Shown here piece after piece: positions 1 to 8,748 of a stretch of 64,000 nucleotides of DNA. Every line of letters starts with the position of its first letter. Positions within the stretch are counted from its first letter, which is position 1. The position numbers and the translations under genes were made by a program. A model generated the notes under the pieces. The model was not told the DNA's origin and made no database searches. It saw only the letters and a program-made list of their open reading frames with translations. This stretch comes from Paenarthrobacter aurescens (GTDB lineage: Bacteria; Actinomycetota; Actinomycetes; Actinomycetales; Micrococcaceae): the NCBI RefSeq assembly GCF_025421775.1, contig NZ_JAOEFX010000012.1, forward strand, positions 1-64,000, given 5' to 3'.

Positions 1-192
1 GGCTTCTCCGACACCCGCCAAGCCGCCCGCCGCTACTTCAAAAACGACACCCACTCCATCGTCGCCAAAACCCTGCAGTTGCTGGCGGCGAGGGGCGAGG
101 TAGAGGAGGGCGCGCCGTCGTACGCGATTGACCGCTACAAGCTGCTCGACGTGAACGCCGGCACCACAGGCGGCGCAGGCGGCGACGCCTAA
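1..192 (+). CDS. aceE: Pyruvate dehydrogenase E1 component, C-terminal end (partial)
   Basis: The first 63 codons continue an open frame from outside the window and end in TAA at 190-192. The visible tail begins GFSDTRQAARRYFKND and ends in RYKLLDVNAGT plus a Gly/Ala-rich tip. This matches the C-terminal transketolase-like domain of the homodimeric E1 (AceE) of actinobacterial pyruvate dehydrogenase, whose family has a G-F-x-x-S/A-D-T/S-R motif near the end. The enzyme decarboxylates pyruvate with thiamine diphosphate and passes the acetyl group to the E2 lipoyl domain. Only the tail is present, so catalytic residues cannot be checked. A strong hairpin follows 17 bases after the stop. Confidence 0.72.
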   Translation, partial: GFSDTRQAARRYFKNDTHSIVAKTLQLLAARGEVEEGAPSYAIDRYKLLDVNAGTTGGAGGDA

Positions 193-208
193 CAACCCGC
201 ACAAACAA

Positions 209-251
209 ACAGTTGGCGGCAGTGTTCGTGATGAACACTGCCGCCAACTGT
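209..251 (+). terminator. Perfect 19-bp hairpin after aceE
   Basis: Positions 209-227 and 233-251 are perfect inverted repeats with a 5-nt loop. The stem core GGCGGCAGTGTT/AACACTGCCGCC recurs in the terminator at 17431-17467. It sits between aceE (+) and a convergent small gene (-), so it may terminate both strands. It is followed by CATTTTG rather than a clean T-run. Confidence 0.7.
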
Positions 252-282
252 CATTTTGCTGGGTTTCGGGGCACCGCGTGCA

Positions 283-474
283 CTAGGTGCCCAGGTTCCG
301 CCTGTCGACGACAAAGCCTGTTGCCGCATTTTCGCGGACTGCGTTGATACCGGCCACAACGGCCTTCAAATTCGGAAACTGTGGCGACACTGCCACAACC
401 GTGCCGTCTTCGGCAGTGAGCCGAAATCGGAATGAGTTGGTACCTGCTTTGAGAATTTCGAAACTGCCCGCCAT
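283..474 (-). CDS. YegP-family DUF1508 protein
   Basis: A 63-aa protein, MAGSFEILKAGTNSFRF..., carrying one copy of the DUF1508 repeat: a small beta-beta-alpha unit with F-E-I-x-K...F-R-F-x-L and a C-terminal helix ending in the IxAVRENA-like segment. E. coli YegP has two copies; single-copy forms are common in actinobacteria. The function is unknown; stress-linked roles have been suggested for the family. The frame is open upstream to 507, but the internal ATG at 474 follows an AGGGG-type ribosome site and starts exactly at the conserved domain, so it is preferred. Monocistronic, convergent with aceE. Confidence 0.75.
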   Translation of the reverse strand: MAGSFEILKAGTNSFRFRLTAEDGTVVAVSPQFPNLKAVVAGINAVRENAATGFVVDRRNLGT

Positions 475-584
475 TTTCCCCTGTTCCTTACGCGTCGCTG
501 CGTACACGAGCTGACTTCATAACTCCCCACCGACCCTAACGGCCATTTCCGACCACCAAAAGCCCTACTGATGGGTAATTTACA

Positions 585-596
585 ACCGATATCGGT
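585..596. promoter_or_regulatory. 12-bp perfect palindrome upstream of the MobA-like gene
   Basis: ACCGATATCGGT lies 38 bp before the ATG at 634. Its length and position fit an operator for a dimeric repressor, but no copy was recognised elsewhere in the window, so it remains a candidate site only. Confidence 0.3.
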
Positions 597-633
597 AGAT
601 CTCTTTGAAAGCAACCGAGGAGCTACAGACCGC

Positions 634-1272
634 ATGGAACCCCGCGCGTATCGTGAGGATATGACTGACTCCGGCATGGCCCCGGTTACGGGCGTGCTGC
701 TCGCTGCGGGCGCCGGCACGCGCCTGGGCCGTGGCCCCAAGGCGCTGCTCCCCTTCCGTGGGCGCACGCTGGTGGAAGTGTTGGCCGATACCCTGTTCGA
801 CGGCGGCTGCCGCGAAGTGGTGGTGGTGCTCGGGGCCGAGGCGGACCGTGTTCGAAGCGTCACGGATCTTGGTTCGCACGTGGTGGTTGAGAACGAAGCT
901 TGGGGCAAAGGCATGGCTGGATCGTTCCGGGCGGGCATCGAAGCCGCCGCCCCCGGCAACAGCATCATGGTTGCGCTGGTGGACCAACCCGGTTTGACCC
1001 CGACGGCGGTGAGCAGGCTGCTGGGCAGCCACCGTCCCGGCCGGGTCACCGCAGCTGCCTACCCTGACGAGTCAGGACACCTGAAACGCAGGCACCCAGT
1101 GATTTTCGACGTCGGGCTTCGCGACCAGGCCGCGGAAGCGGCCAATGGCGACACGGGCGCGCGTTCGTTCCTCAAGGCGCATCCGGGCCTGGTGGACCTG
1201 GTGGATTGCAGCGACCTCTGCTCGGGTGAGGACCTGGACACGAAGGATCAGCTGCATCTTCTGGACGGGTGA
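634..1272 (+). CDS. MobA-like NTP transferase (molybdenum cofactor nucleotidyltransferase, MocA/PucB type)
   Basis: A 212-aa protein of the MobA-like NTP-transferase fold. The nucleotide loop LAAGAGTRLGRGPK is at residues 23-36 and the metal-binding DQPG motif at 117-120. A RRHPVIFD segment and GDTGAR near 172 follow the MocA/PucB pattern. The family transfers CMP (or GMP) to molybdopterin to make the dinucleotide cofactor used by xanthine dehydrogenase family enzymes. The three-gene xanthine dehydrogenase operon is next door on the opposite strand, which supports that role; the nucleotide used is not determined. The ATG at 634 is preceded by GAGGAG at 617-622 (11-nt spacing). ATG 661 is an alternative with a GAGG only 3 nt away. 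Confidence 0.78.
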   Translation: MEPRAYREDMTDSGMAPVTGVLLAAGAGTRLGRGPKALLPFRGRTLVEVLADTLFDGGCREVVVVLGAEADRVRSVTDLGSHVVVENEAWGKGMAGSFRAGIEAAAPGNSIMVALVDQPGLTPTAVSRLLGSHRPGRVTAAAYPDESGHLKRRHPVIFDVGLRDQAAEAANGDTGARSFLKAHPGLVDLVDCSDLCSGEDLDTKDQLHLLDG

Positions 1273-1293
1273 CAGCGCGGTAAATTAGGGTCC

Positions 1294-1761
1294 ATGATCC
1301 GCATCGATCTTGACGATCCCGCACGCCCCGATGTCCACCAGCTCCTCAGCGAACACTTGGCCGACATGTTCGCCACGTCGCCTGCGGAGAGCGTGCATGC
1401 GTTGGATCACTCGGCGTTGTCGCACGAGTCGATCACGTTTTGGACGGCCCGCGAGGACGGAGTTTTGTTGGGATGCGGTGCGTTGAAGACGCTCTCCGGC
1501 GGGCATGCAGAGATCAAGTCCATGCGCACCACGGCCAACGCCCGTGGACGCGGCGTGGCAACCCTGCTGCTTGAGCACATCGTGGCCGAAGCCCGGAGTC
1601 GGAGCTTGGAACGCGTCAGCCTGGAAACGGGCACCGAGGACTACTTCGCTCCCGCCCGCCGCCTGTATGCGCGGCACGGCTTCACCGAGTGCCCGCCGTT
1701 TGCCGACTACACCCTGGACCCGAACAGCGTGTTCATGGAGCTCACCGTTTCACCCAAGTAG
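1294..1761 (+). CDS. GNAT-family N-acetyltransferase
   Basis: A 155-aa single-domain acetyltransferase. The acetyl-CoA pyrophosphate loop RGRGVAT is at residues 84-90, preceded by the beta-4 strand HAEIKSMRT, and the motif B segment ARRLYARHGF is at 121-130. These place it in the GNAT superfamily, in the group with PanZ/YjgM-like small-molecule acetyltransferases. The acceptor cannot be read from the sequence. It starts 21 nt after the MobA-like gene and may be co-transcribed. It ends at a bidirectional hairpin shared with the convergent xanthine dehydrogenase operon. Confidence 0.82.
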   Translation: MIRIDLDDPARPDVHQLLSEHLADMFATSPAESVHALDHSALSHESITFWTAREDGVLLGCGALKTLSGGHAEIKSMRTTANARGRGVATLLLEHIVAEARSRSLERVSLETGTEDYFAPARRLYARHGFTECPPFADYTLDPNSVFMELTVSPK

Positions 1762-1764
1762 GTA

Positions 1765-1806
1765 GCAGATCAGGCCGTTTTGAGAGCTCAAAACGGCCTG
1801 ATCTGC
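1765..1806. terminator. Bidirectional 20-bp hairpin between GNAT and xanthine dehydrogenase genes
   Basis: Positions 1765-1784 and 1787-1806 form a perfect inverted repeat with only two central bases, covering nearly all of the 48-bp gap between convergent stop codons at 1761 and 1810. The stem contains the run GGCCGTTTTGAG, so each strand presents a GC stem followed by a T-run inside the arm. Confidence 0.7.
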
Positions 1807-1809
1807 GAT

Positions 1810-4632
1810 TCAGTTGGGGATCAGGGTGCGGTCGCGGAGGGCCAGATAGATCTTGTCCCGCGCGATGGGAAGCTCTCCGAAACGGATCCCTGTTGCGTTG
1901 CGGATCGCGTTGGCCAGCGCGGGAGCCACCGGGTTGAACGGGCTCTCGCTCATCGACTTGGCGCCCAGCGGGCCGGTGGAGTCGTTGGTCTTGGCGAAAT
2001 ACACCTCGCTGCGGGGCACGTCCGCGAACGACGGAATATGGTACTGACGCAGGATGTCCGTGGTGACGCGTCCGGCGTCGTCCACTTTCACTTCCTCGTA
2101 CAGCACCGCGCCGAGCGCTTGCGCAATGCCGCCCTCGATCTGCCCACGGCATTGCCGCGGGTTGACCACCACGCCGGCGTCGGCCGCTTGGACACTCTGA
2201 AGAATCCGCAGCTCACCCGTGCCGGTGTTAACGGCAACGCGGAATCCGTGCACGTTGAATGCCACGGACCGCGGCGTCCCACCCCAGTTGCCGTCGGTGG
2301 CGAGCCGAACGCCTTGCAGCCTGGCGGCGTCGACAATTTCCGTCAGCGTCACAGTCCGATCTCCGCACTCAACGGCTCCGTCCACTAAACGGCAATCCGC
2401 CAAGGCCGCTCCCGTCAGCGATGCGGCGACTGTTTGGATCCGGGTGGCGAGCTCCAGCGCCGCTCCGAGCGTCGCCTTGCCAGCGACCACCGTCCCGGCG
2501 GAACCGAACGCGCCGGTGTCGTGCTCCAAGAGGTCGGTATCGGACTGGCGAACGGTCACCTTGGAAGCTGCTGTCGCCAGCGCAGTGGCAGCCAGCTGCG
2601 CATGCACTGTGGTGGTGCCGTTCCCGAATTCCGCAGTACCGACGTCGACGGCGAACCGTCCGTCCGCTTCCAGGCTCACCCGGGTGTGGGCGAAGTGGCC
2701 GCGCGGGGGGACGGTGTCGATCATGGACAAGGCCGAGCCCTCCCCCACAACCCAATCCGGTCCGAGATCGTCCATCCCAGCGGCACGGTAGCGTTCCTTG
2801 CCTCGATCCAAGGCGTCCCGAACCAAGGCAACACACTGGTCCAGTCCGTAGCTTCCGTAGTGCACATCTTCCTCGGGCTCCGGCGTAGTGGACAGCATGT
2901 GGTCACCGGGCCGGACCATGTTCTTGAGCCGGAACTCCAAGGGATCCATGCCAATGCCAACGGCAAGCTCATCAATGGCCGACTCGATCGCGAAGATCAT
3001 CTGGCTCAGCCCGTAGCCGCGGAAGGCGCCCGCGGGAACGGTGTTGGTGTAGACGGCGAGGGCGTCAACTTTCTTGTTTACGCATTTGTAGACCGCCAGG
3101 GACTCGCCGCAGCCATGGAACATGACGCCGGGAGCATGGTTTCCGTAGGCACCGGTGTTGGTGAGGACGTCCAGCTGCAGTGCTGTGAGGTACCCGTCCC
3201 GGTTGGCACCCGCCTTGAGATGAATGGTGAAAGGGTGGCGCGTGGTGGTCGCGGTGAACTGCTCGGTACGGGTGAACTCGAGCTGCACCGGGCGGCGAAG
3301 TTTCAGCGCGGCCAAGGCCACCAGGTCCTCGGTGAGGACTTCCTGCTTCCCACCAAAGCCACCGCCAACCCTCCCGGCCACAACGCGGACGGTCTCCGGC
3401 GGCAGATTGAACAACCGGCTCAACGTCCGCTTCACCAGGAAGGGAACCTGTGTGGACGAACGGACAATCAGCCTGCCGTCCTTATCCAACCAAGCGATGG
3501 ACGCGTGCGTTTCCATGGCCACGTGCTGGACCCGCTGGGTCTGGTAAGTGTGCTCGTGGATGAAGTCGGCGGCCGCGAAGCCATCTGCAACGCTGCCCAG
3601 CTCGGCATGCACTTCCGCCACCACGTTGTGGTGCGGCCGCGAGATCCTGGACGCTTCACCGTCCTTTTCTCCGTGAATCGCCGGGGCTCCGGGAAGGATG
3701 GCTTCCTGAGGCGTGAACACGGGCTCCAGAAGTTCGTATTCGACAGCAAGCGCACGGGCACCCGCCTCAGCGGCCCCCACGGATTCGGCCACCACGGCCG
3801 CTACCCGCTGTCCGATAAACCGCACCACGTTGTCCAGGACGCGCGTGTCATCGGGGTCATCGGTGAAGTTCTCGTGCTGGGCTGTGGAGAACAGCTGCTG
3901 TGGTGCGTCCTCGTGCGTGAATACGGCAACGACACCCGGCACGGCCAGTGCCGGAGCCTTGTCGATGGACACGATCCGGGCGTGCGCATGCGGCGAACGC
4001 AGGAGCTTCAAATGCAACAAGCCAGGGAGCTGCTCCGCCGGGACATCCAGGGCGTACCGGGCCGTTCCGGTCACCACGGCGTTGCTGGCGAGGGCCGGTA
4101 CGTTGTCGCCGAGCTGGCCGGGAGTGGCTTCCACGGCGGGGGTTCCCGCAGCGCCAGGTGACTGAGCCCCGGAAACGTCGGATCCGGCGTCGTGCTGGTG
4201 ATTGCCGCCATGGCCGCAGACGGCGTCGGCGATGGAGCGGTAGCCGGTGCATCGGCACAGGTTTCCCTTAAGATTTCGCGGCAGGTTGGCGCGTTGCTCG
4301 TCGTCGAAGGTGGCCGCTGTCATCATCATTCCGGCGGTACAGAAACCGCACTGGAAACCCTGGCCCTCGCTGAACTGTTCCTGCACAGGGTGGAGTTGCC
4401 CGTCCTTGGACAGGCCTTCGATGGTGGTGACCGCTTTGCCCTCGGCACGGACTGCCGGGTAGATGCAGCTGTGGACGGGTGTTCCGTCAACATGGACGGT
4501 GCAGGCTCCACAGTCGCCGCCGTCGCAGCCTTTCTTGACGCCAAAGTTGCCCTCTTCGCGGAGGAACGTGCGGAGGCATTGCCCGGGGCGGGGTGTGGCC
4601 TGCGAGGCAGCTCCGTTGATCTCAATTGCCAT
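1810..4632 (-). CDS. Xanthine dehydrogenase, fused [2Fe-2S] and molybdenum-binding subunit
   Basis: A 940-aa molybdenum hydroxylase subunit. Residues 1-140 are a complete small-subunit domain: the plant-type cluster is ligated by Cys36, 41, 44 and 56, and the second cluster by Cys95, 98, 126 and 128. A Gly/Ala-rich linker (about 140-165) leads into the large molybdopterin domain. That domain ends with GAKSMSESPFNPVAPALA, where the Glu fits the active-site GxGE position of the family. In most bacteria these are separate CoxS and CoxL polypeptides. The enzyme oxidises hypoxanthine and xanthine to urate, passing electrons to the FAD subunit encoded just upstream (11-bp overlap). Guanine deaminase, purine permease and uricase genes nearby support xanthine as substrate. 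Last gene of the operon. Confidence 0.85.
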   Translation of the reverse strand: MAIEINGAASQATPRPGQCLRTFLREEGNFGVKKGCDGGDCGACTVHVDGTPVHSCIYPAVRAEGKAVTTIEGLSKDGQLHPVQEQFSEGQGFQCGFCTAGMMMTAATFDDEQRANLPRNLKGNLCRCTGYRSIADAVCGHGGNHQHDAGSDVSGAQSPGAAGTPAVEATPGQLGDNVPALASNAVVTGTARYALDVPAEQLPGLLHLKLLRSPHAHARIVSIDKAPALAVPGVVAVFTHEDAPQQLFSTAQHENFTDDPDDTRVLDNVVRFIGQRVAAVVAESVGAAEAGARALAVEYELLEPVFTPQEAILPGAPAIHGEKDGEASRISRPHHNVVAEVHAELGSVADGFAAADFIHEHTYQTQRVQHVAMETHASIAWLDKDGRLIVRSSTQVPFLVKRTLSRLFNLPPETVRVVAGRVGGGFGGKQEVLTEDLVALAALKLRRPVQLEFTRTEQFTATTTRHPFTIHLKAGANRDGYLTALQLDVLTNTGAYGNHAPGVMFHGCGESLAVYKCVNKKVDALAVYTNTVPAGAFRGYGLSQMIFAIESAIDELAVGIGMDPLEFRLKNMVRPGDHMLSTTPEPEEDVHYGSYGLDQCVALVRDALDRGKERYRAAGMDDLGPDWVVGEGSALSMIDTVPPRGHFAHTRVSLEADGRFAVDVGTAEFGNGTTTVHAQLAATALATAASKVTVRQSDTDLLEHDTGAFGSAGTVVAGKATLGAALELATRIQTVAASLTGAALADCRLVDGAVECGDRTVTLTEIVDAARLQGVRLATDGNWGGTPRSVAFNVHGFRVAVNTGTGELRILQSVQAADAGVVVNPRQCRGQIEGGIAQALGAVLYEEVKVDDAGRVTTDILRQYHIPSFADVPRSEVYFAKTNDSTGPLGAKSMSESPFNPVAPALANAIRNATGIRFGELPIARDKIYLALRDRTLIPN

Positions 4633-5560
4633 TCGGGGCCTCCTTCTGCTGGGTGTTGGATGGTGCGGGCTGCGTGGACGGCTGGGGCGAGGTGGCGTGC
4701 GGCGGCCAGAAGTCGCCGGACACCGTCATGGATTCGCCCAGCAGCTCGGCCCGGATTTCCTCGGCCAGTTTGAACGTCATGTCACGGCGCCATGCCGGCA
4801 GCCCGTGGATGTCGTCGTGGTACAGAGGCCAGGGAATGGAATCGCCGACGGCGTCAGCCAACGTCCCGGCGTCGGGAACCTGCCCGGCGGGGAACCTCAG
4901 CTGTACCGGCCTCTTAGTGGAGGCGGTAACTGTGATGACGAGGCCGCCGTCGGGGTCGAGGCGGCCGATGAGCAGCACGCCCGAGCGGCCAAGGTTGCTG
5001 AGTGACAGGCGCCGGAAGGCAACCCGCGCGGACAATGCGGATGCCGGCAGATGGATGCTGCGGAGCAACTCCCCCGGTGACAACACGGTCTGCATGTCCC
5101 CAATGACAAAGTCGGTCACGGGGACGGTGCGGCTGGTGCCGTCCGGGCTGAGGATGGTCCCCACTCCGTCGAGTCCGGCGCAGAACGACGTCATGGGTCC
5201 AGCCGGCAAGCCGGTGCAGATGTTGCCGCCCACCGTGGACATGTTCCAAATCTTGAACGAGGCCACAAACGAGTCGCAGCAGGGCCGGATCAAGGCCAGA
5301 CCGGGCCATTCCCGGTGGCTTGCTTCAGCAGCCAGTGGCAAGGCGTAGAGCTCAGCGACGGTGCAAGTGGCGGCGAGTTCGATGCCTTCGTCAGTCAGGG
5401 TGATGGCGGGCCAGTTGGCCTCCCCGAGATCCAGGAGGCGCTTGAGGACGGTGCTTCCGTAGGAGAAAAGGACCGTACCTCCAGCGAGCCAGGCGTCGCC
5501 GTCGCGCCATAGGGCCGGGTCCGTGGTGGGCACCACGGCCTCGATGGTGTTCATGTCCAT
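4622..5560 (-). CDS. Xanthine dehydrogenase FAD-binding subunit
   Basis: A 312-aa protein of the CoxM/XdhB FAD family. It has LAGGT at residues 25-29 and the flavin-binding TVGGNICTGLPAGPM at 109-123, followed by the CO-dehydrogenase flavoprotein C-terminal domain and a Pro/Gln-rich tail. It takes electrons from the two iron-sulfur clusters of the fused subunit and delivers them to NAD+ or another acceptor. It overlaps the gene before it (stop region at 5551) by 10 bp and the gene after it by 11 bp, so the three products are translationally coupled and probably made in equal amounts. The start at 5560 is within the overlap; an internal ATG at 5554 is an alternative. Confidence 0.87.
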   Translation of the reverse strand: MDMNTIEAVVPTTDPALWRDGDAWLAGGTVLFSYGSTVLKRLLDLGEANWPAITLTDEGIELAATCTVAELYALPLAAEASHREWPGLALIRPCCDSFVASFKIWNMSTVGGNICTGLPAGPMTSFCAGLDGVGTILSPDGTSRTVPVTDFVIGDMQTVLSPGELLRSIHLPASALSARVAFRRLSLSNLGRSGVLLIGRLDPDGGLVITVTASTKRPVQLRFPAGQVPDAGTLADAVGDSIPWPLYHDDIHGLPAWRRDMTFKLAEEIRAELLGESMTVSGDFWPPHATSPQPSTQPAPSNTQQKEAPNGN

Positions 5561-6804
5561 GGGTCCTCCTGAGTGAGGTAGTGGGGTACTTGTTGGACCG
5601 GCGCTGGGTGGATGGGGCCGGTGCTGTCCTTGAGGGAGGGAAACCCGTGCACGCTGGCAGGGCCGGCCTTTCCGCTGGCTCCGCGCTCCGCAATGATTTC
5701 CGCCGTGATGGACACTGCCACTTCGGCAGGCGTGACGGCGCCGAGGTCCAGGCCGATCGGTGAATGCAACCGTTCCAGCGCCTCGGGCGGAGTGCCTGCC
5801 TCGAGTAAAGCGTCCACCCGCTGGCGATGGCTGCGACGGGAACCCATCGCTCCGACATACGCCAGGTTCAACCGGAGGGCGCTTTCGAGCAACGGGATGT
5901 CGAACTTGGGGTCGTGGGTGAGGATGCAGACCACCGTGCGGGCGTCGATGAGTCCGGCGGCTGCCTCAGATTCGAGGTACCGGTGCGGCCAGTCGGTGAC
6001 CACTTGTTCAGCCGCGGCGAAGCGGCTTTGCGTCGCGAAGGCGGGCCGGGCGTCGCACAGGGTCACGTCATAGCCGAGCAGTTGTCCGGCCGGGAGCAAA
6101 GCTGCGCCGAAATCGTTGGCGCCGAAGATCAGCATTCGCGCAGCCGGCAGACGGCTCTCCACGAACAGGGTGATGGGCTCGGGCTGGGTTTCCTCCCGCG
6201 GGGGTGCAGCCAACCTCTCAGTGGTAACCCAGCCGTCGATGCAGCCCTCCGGTGGGGCCAGGCGAACCAATCCGGCGCGGCCCCCTTGGAGCAGCGGCTC
6301 AACCTGGGCGGCAGCAGCGAAGAGGGTGGCGGGGTGGTCACCCACCAGTTTGGCCAACTCCTCCGATTCCATGGCGCGGAACCGCACAGGATCATTGACT
6401 GCCATGACTCCACCGCCCGCATCGAGCCGGCGGATCAGGGCCGCAGGGCGTTGGCTTTCAGCAAACACAGAAAGTTCGGGCGCACCTGCGCTGAGCGGCT
6501 GGATGTGGACTTCCAGTTCTCCTCCGCAGCTGAGTCCCGCGGCGAACGCGTCCTCGGAACTGTAGCCAAAAGATTCAAGGCGGGGGCCGCCGTCGCGCAT
6601 TGCTTCCAGGGCCGCCTCCACGACGGCACCTTCCACGCAACCTCCGGACAAACTGCCCAGGACTTCGCCATGTTCGGAGACCATCATGGAGGTTCCCATG
6701 GGCCGCGGCACGGAGCCGCCCGTCCCTACGATCGTGGCCACAGCACACAGTTGGCCGGAGACCGCAGGCCGCCAGCTGCCCAGTGAAGGCATCAGATCCA
6801 GCAT
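5551..6804 (-). CDS. xdhC: XdhC/CoxF-family xanthine dehydrogenase accessory protein
   Basis: A 417-aa protein with two XdhC domains. The N-terminal XdhC/CoxI part has VGTGGSVPRPMG at 26-37 and LSGGCVEGAV with Cys56. A Rossmann-like domain starts near residue 225 (MLIFGANDFGAALL) and contains the conserved GSRRSHRQR and IGLDLGAVTPAEVAVS segments. XdhC binds molybdenum cofactor and inserts its sulfurated form into xanthine dehydrogenase. It is the first gene of the operon, about 350 bp downstream of the purine permease gene, so it may have its own promoter. Some members of the two-domain group are longer than R. capsulatus XdhC, as here. Confidence 0.84.
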   Translation of the reverse strand: MLDLMPSLGSWRPAVSGQLCAVATIVGTGGSVPRPMGTSMMVSEHGEVLGSLSGGCVEGAVVEAALEAMRDGGPRLESFGYSSEDAFAAGLSCGGELEVHIQPLSAGAPELSVFAESQRPAALIRRLDAGGGVMAVNDPVRFRAMESEELAKLVGDHPATLFAAAAQVEPLLQGGRAGLVRLAPPEGCIDGWVTTERLAAPPREETQPEPITLFVESRLPAARMLIFGANDFGAALLPAGQLLGYDVTLCDARPAFATQSRFAAAEQVVTDWPHRYLESEAAAGLIDARTVVCILTHDPKFDIPLLESALRLNLAYVGAMGSRRSHRQRVDALLEAGTPPEALERLHSPIGLDLGAVTPAEVAVSITAEIIAERGASGKAGPASVHGFPSLKDSTGPIHPAPVQQVPHYLTQEDPWT

Positions 6805-7158
6805 GGCAACACATCCTTATTCCAGGTGTCCCGGCCAGGTGGCCCGGCCGGAGCAGTGCGCGATCTTGCCTCATATTCTCATTTTCAGAGGTTGTTGCGG
6901 GGTAGTCGCGGCTTATCGGTAAAAGTTCAATCAGTAAGAGTCCATAGGAACGGGGGCAAGGGCTTCATCTCCCTGCCCCCGTTCCCTGACGGAGCGTCGG
7001 GTCCCGTTCCTGTATCAAGAGGACCGCCGCCCGCCGTCATGCCTGTAGGGGTGGTGCCCCAAGGGACGACGACGGCGGACGCCTATTCGTGCGGTGGGTA
7101 CCGACGGACCGTCGATCGGAGTGCCGGATGACCCGCCGGCGCGGGGTGGGGATCCGGG
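6805..7158. other. Intergenic region between purine permease and xdhC
   Basis: A 354-bp gap between two genes on the minus strand. It contains one clear hairpin (6947-6985, listed separately) near its middle. The 140 bp next to xdhC include AT-richer sequence around 6905-6940 that could hold the operon promoter. I see no convincing coding sequence; reading frames here are short and GC-driven. Confidence 0.5.
6947..6985 (-). terminator. Hairpin downstream of the purine permease gene
   Basis: GGAACGGGGGCA (6947-6958) pairs with TGCCCCCGTTCC (6974-6985). Three further G-C pairs lie inside after a one-base bulge, around an 8-nt loop. It lies 174 bp downstream of the permease stop, on the minus strand, and upstream of xdhC. 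It probably separates the two transcription units. Confidence 0.6.
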
Positions 7159-8742
7159 TCAGACACCCATCAGGGCGTTGATCGGGCCGCGGGCGAAGTA
7201 GATGATGAAGCCTGCCGTGACCACCCACATGAGTGGATGGACCTTCTTGGCCTTGCCCGACGCAGCGCTGATCACCGCGAAGGAGATGAACCCGACGCCG
7301 ATGCCGTTGGCGATGGAGTAGGTCAGCGGCATGGTGACGATGGTGAGGAACGCAGGGAGTGCGATGGAGAACTTGGTGAACTTGATCTCGCGGATCTGCG
7401 CCATCATCATCGCGCCCACCACCACCAGTGCCGCAGCAGCTACTTCCAGCGGCACCACCGAGGTGAGCGGAGTGAAGAACATGGAGCCCAGGAACAGCAA
7501 CCCGGTAACCACCGAGGCCAGGCCGGTGCGTGCGCCTTCGCCGATGCCCGCTGCCGAGTCGATGTACACGGTGTTGGACGAACCGGACGTTGCGCCACCC
7601 ACCACTGCGCCCATGCCTTCAACGATGAAGGCCGACTTCAGCTTGGGGAACGTGCCGTCCTTGTGTGCCACGCCAGCACTCTTGGCCAAGCCGGTCATGG
7701 TTCCCATGGCGTCAAAAAAGTTGGTGAAGACCAAGGTGAAGACCAGCATGGTGGCAGCGAGCCCGCCGATCCTGGCGAATGAGCCGAAGAGGTCGAACTG
7801 ACCCACCAGGCTCAGGTCCGGGACCGAAACGAGTTGGCTCGACAAGATAGGCACATTGAGGTGCCAGCCGCCGGGGTTGTCGGCACTGCCTGGGCCGATG
7901 TGGAACACTGCCTCCACAACTGCGGCGAGGACAGTGGTGGCGACGATGCCGATCAGCAGGCCGCCTTGGATTTTGCGTGCCACGAGGATGCCCATGGTCA
8001 GCAGTCCGACGATAAAGACGAGGGTGGGGATGGAGGTGATGGAGCCGTTATCTCCGAGTTGGACCGGCGGGCCGCCCGTGGTGGCGCGGACAAAGCCTGA
8101 ATCCACAAAGCCGATGAAGGCGATGAACAAGCCGATGCCCACGGTGATGGCGGCTTTGAGCTCCTTGGGAACTGCCTTGAAGATCGCCGTCCGGGCGCCG
8201 GTGGCGCCGAAGATGACAATCAGGATGCCGTTGATCACCACCAAGCCCATGGCTTCTGGCCACGTGACTTCCTGGATGACCGCAACGGCGAGGAAGGAGT
8301 TGATGCCCAGCCCGGCTGCGAGACCGAAGGGCAGGTTGGCGACGAGACCGAAAATGATGGTCATGACGCCGGCCGTCAGGCCCGTAACAGCGCCGACCTG
8401 CGCAGCTGAGAGCCAGCCGCCGGCGACGTCGGTGGGAGCGTTTTCGGCCGAGAAGCCGCCAAGGATCAGCGGGTTCAGGATGACGATGTACGCCATGGTG
8501 AAGAACGTGACCAGGCCGCCGCGGAATTCGCGGGCCAACGTGGAGCCACGCTTGGAGATCTGGAAGAACTTGTCCAGGAAGGAATTCGACACCGGGGGCT
8601 TCTTGTTGCCATCTGCCAGGCCGGTTGCCGTGTGCTTTGCCGCTGTGGGCTCTGCGCCGTCTCCGTGGGGAAAGAGCGCAGCCTGCTTTTCAGCTGCTGT
8701 CTGCTTTTCAGCGGAATTGTCCAGGATTGTCATGTCAGCCAC
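7159..8742 (-). CDS. AzgA/PbuG-type purine permease (NCS2 family)
   Basis: A 527-aa membrane protein with a hydrophilic N-terminus of about 70 residues, then around 12-14 hydrophobic segments. The LAREFRGGLVTFFTMAYI opening, the NPLILGG segment, SGSSNTVYIDSAAG and TGLASVVTGLLFL are hallmarks of the AzgA-like (COG2252) branch of nucleobase:cation symporters, which import adenine, guanine and hypoxanthine. It begins 6 nt after the guanine deaminase stop on the same strand, so import and deamination of guanine are co-expressed. The start may be GTG 8742 or ATG 8733; neither has a strong ribosome site and translation is probably coupled. The long N-terminal extension is Ala/Lys-rich and of unknown role. 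Confidence 0.88.
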   Translation of the reverse strand: MADMTILDNSAEKQTAAEKQAALFPHGDGAEPTAAKHTATGLADGNKKPPVSNSFLDKFFQISKRGSTLAREFRGGLVTFFTMAYIVILNPLILGGFSAENAPTDVAGGWLSAAQVGAVTGLTAGVMTIIFGLVANLPFGLAAGLGINSFLAVAVIQEVTWPEAMGLVVINGILIVIFGATGARTAIFKAVPKELKAAITVGIGLFIAFIGFVDSGFVRATTGGPPVQLGDNGSITSIPTLVFIVGLLTMGILVARKIQGGLLIGIVATTVLAAVVEAVFHIGPGSADNPGGWHLNVPILSSQLVSVPDLSLVGQFDLFGSFARIGGLAATMLVFTLVFTNFFDAMGTMTGLAKSAGVAHKDGTFPKLKSAFIVEGMGAVVGGATSGSSNTVYIDSAAGIGEGARTGLASVVTGLLFLGSMFFTPLTSVVPLEVAAAALVVVGAMMMAQIREIKFTKFSIALPAFLTIVTMPLTYSIANGIGVGFISFAVISAASGKAKKVHPLMWVVTAGFIIYFARGPINALMGV

Positions 8743-8748
8743 CGGGCC

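Noticed and set aside
2434..4161. A 575-codon plus-strand frame
   Set aside because: Antisense to the xanthine dehydrogenase gene, with no domain or ribosome site of note.
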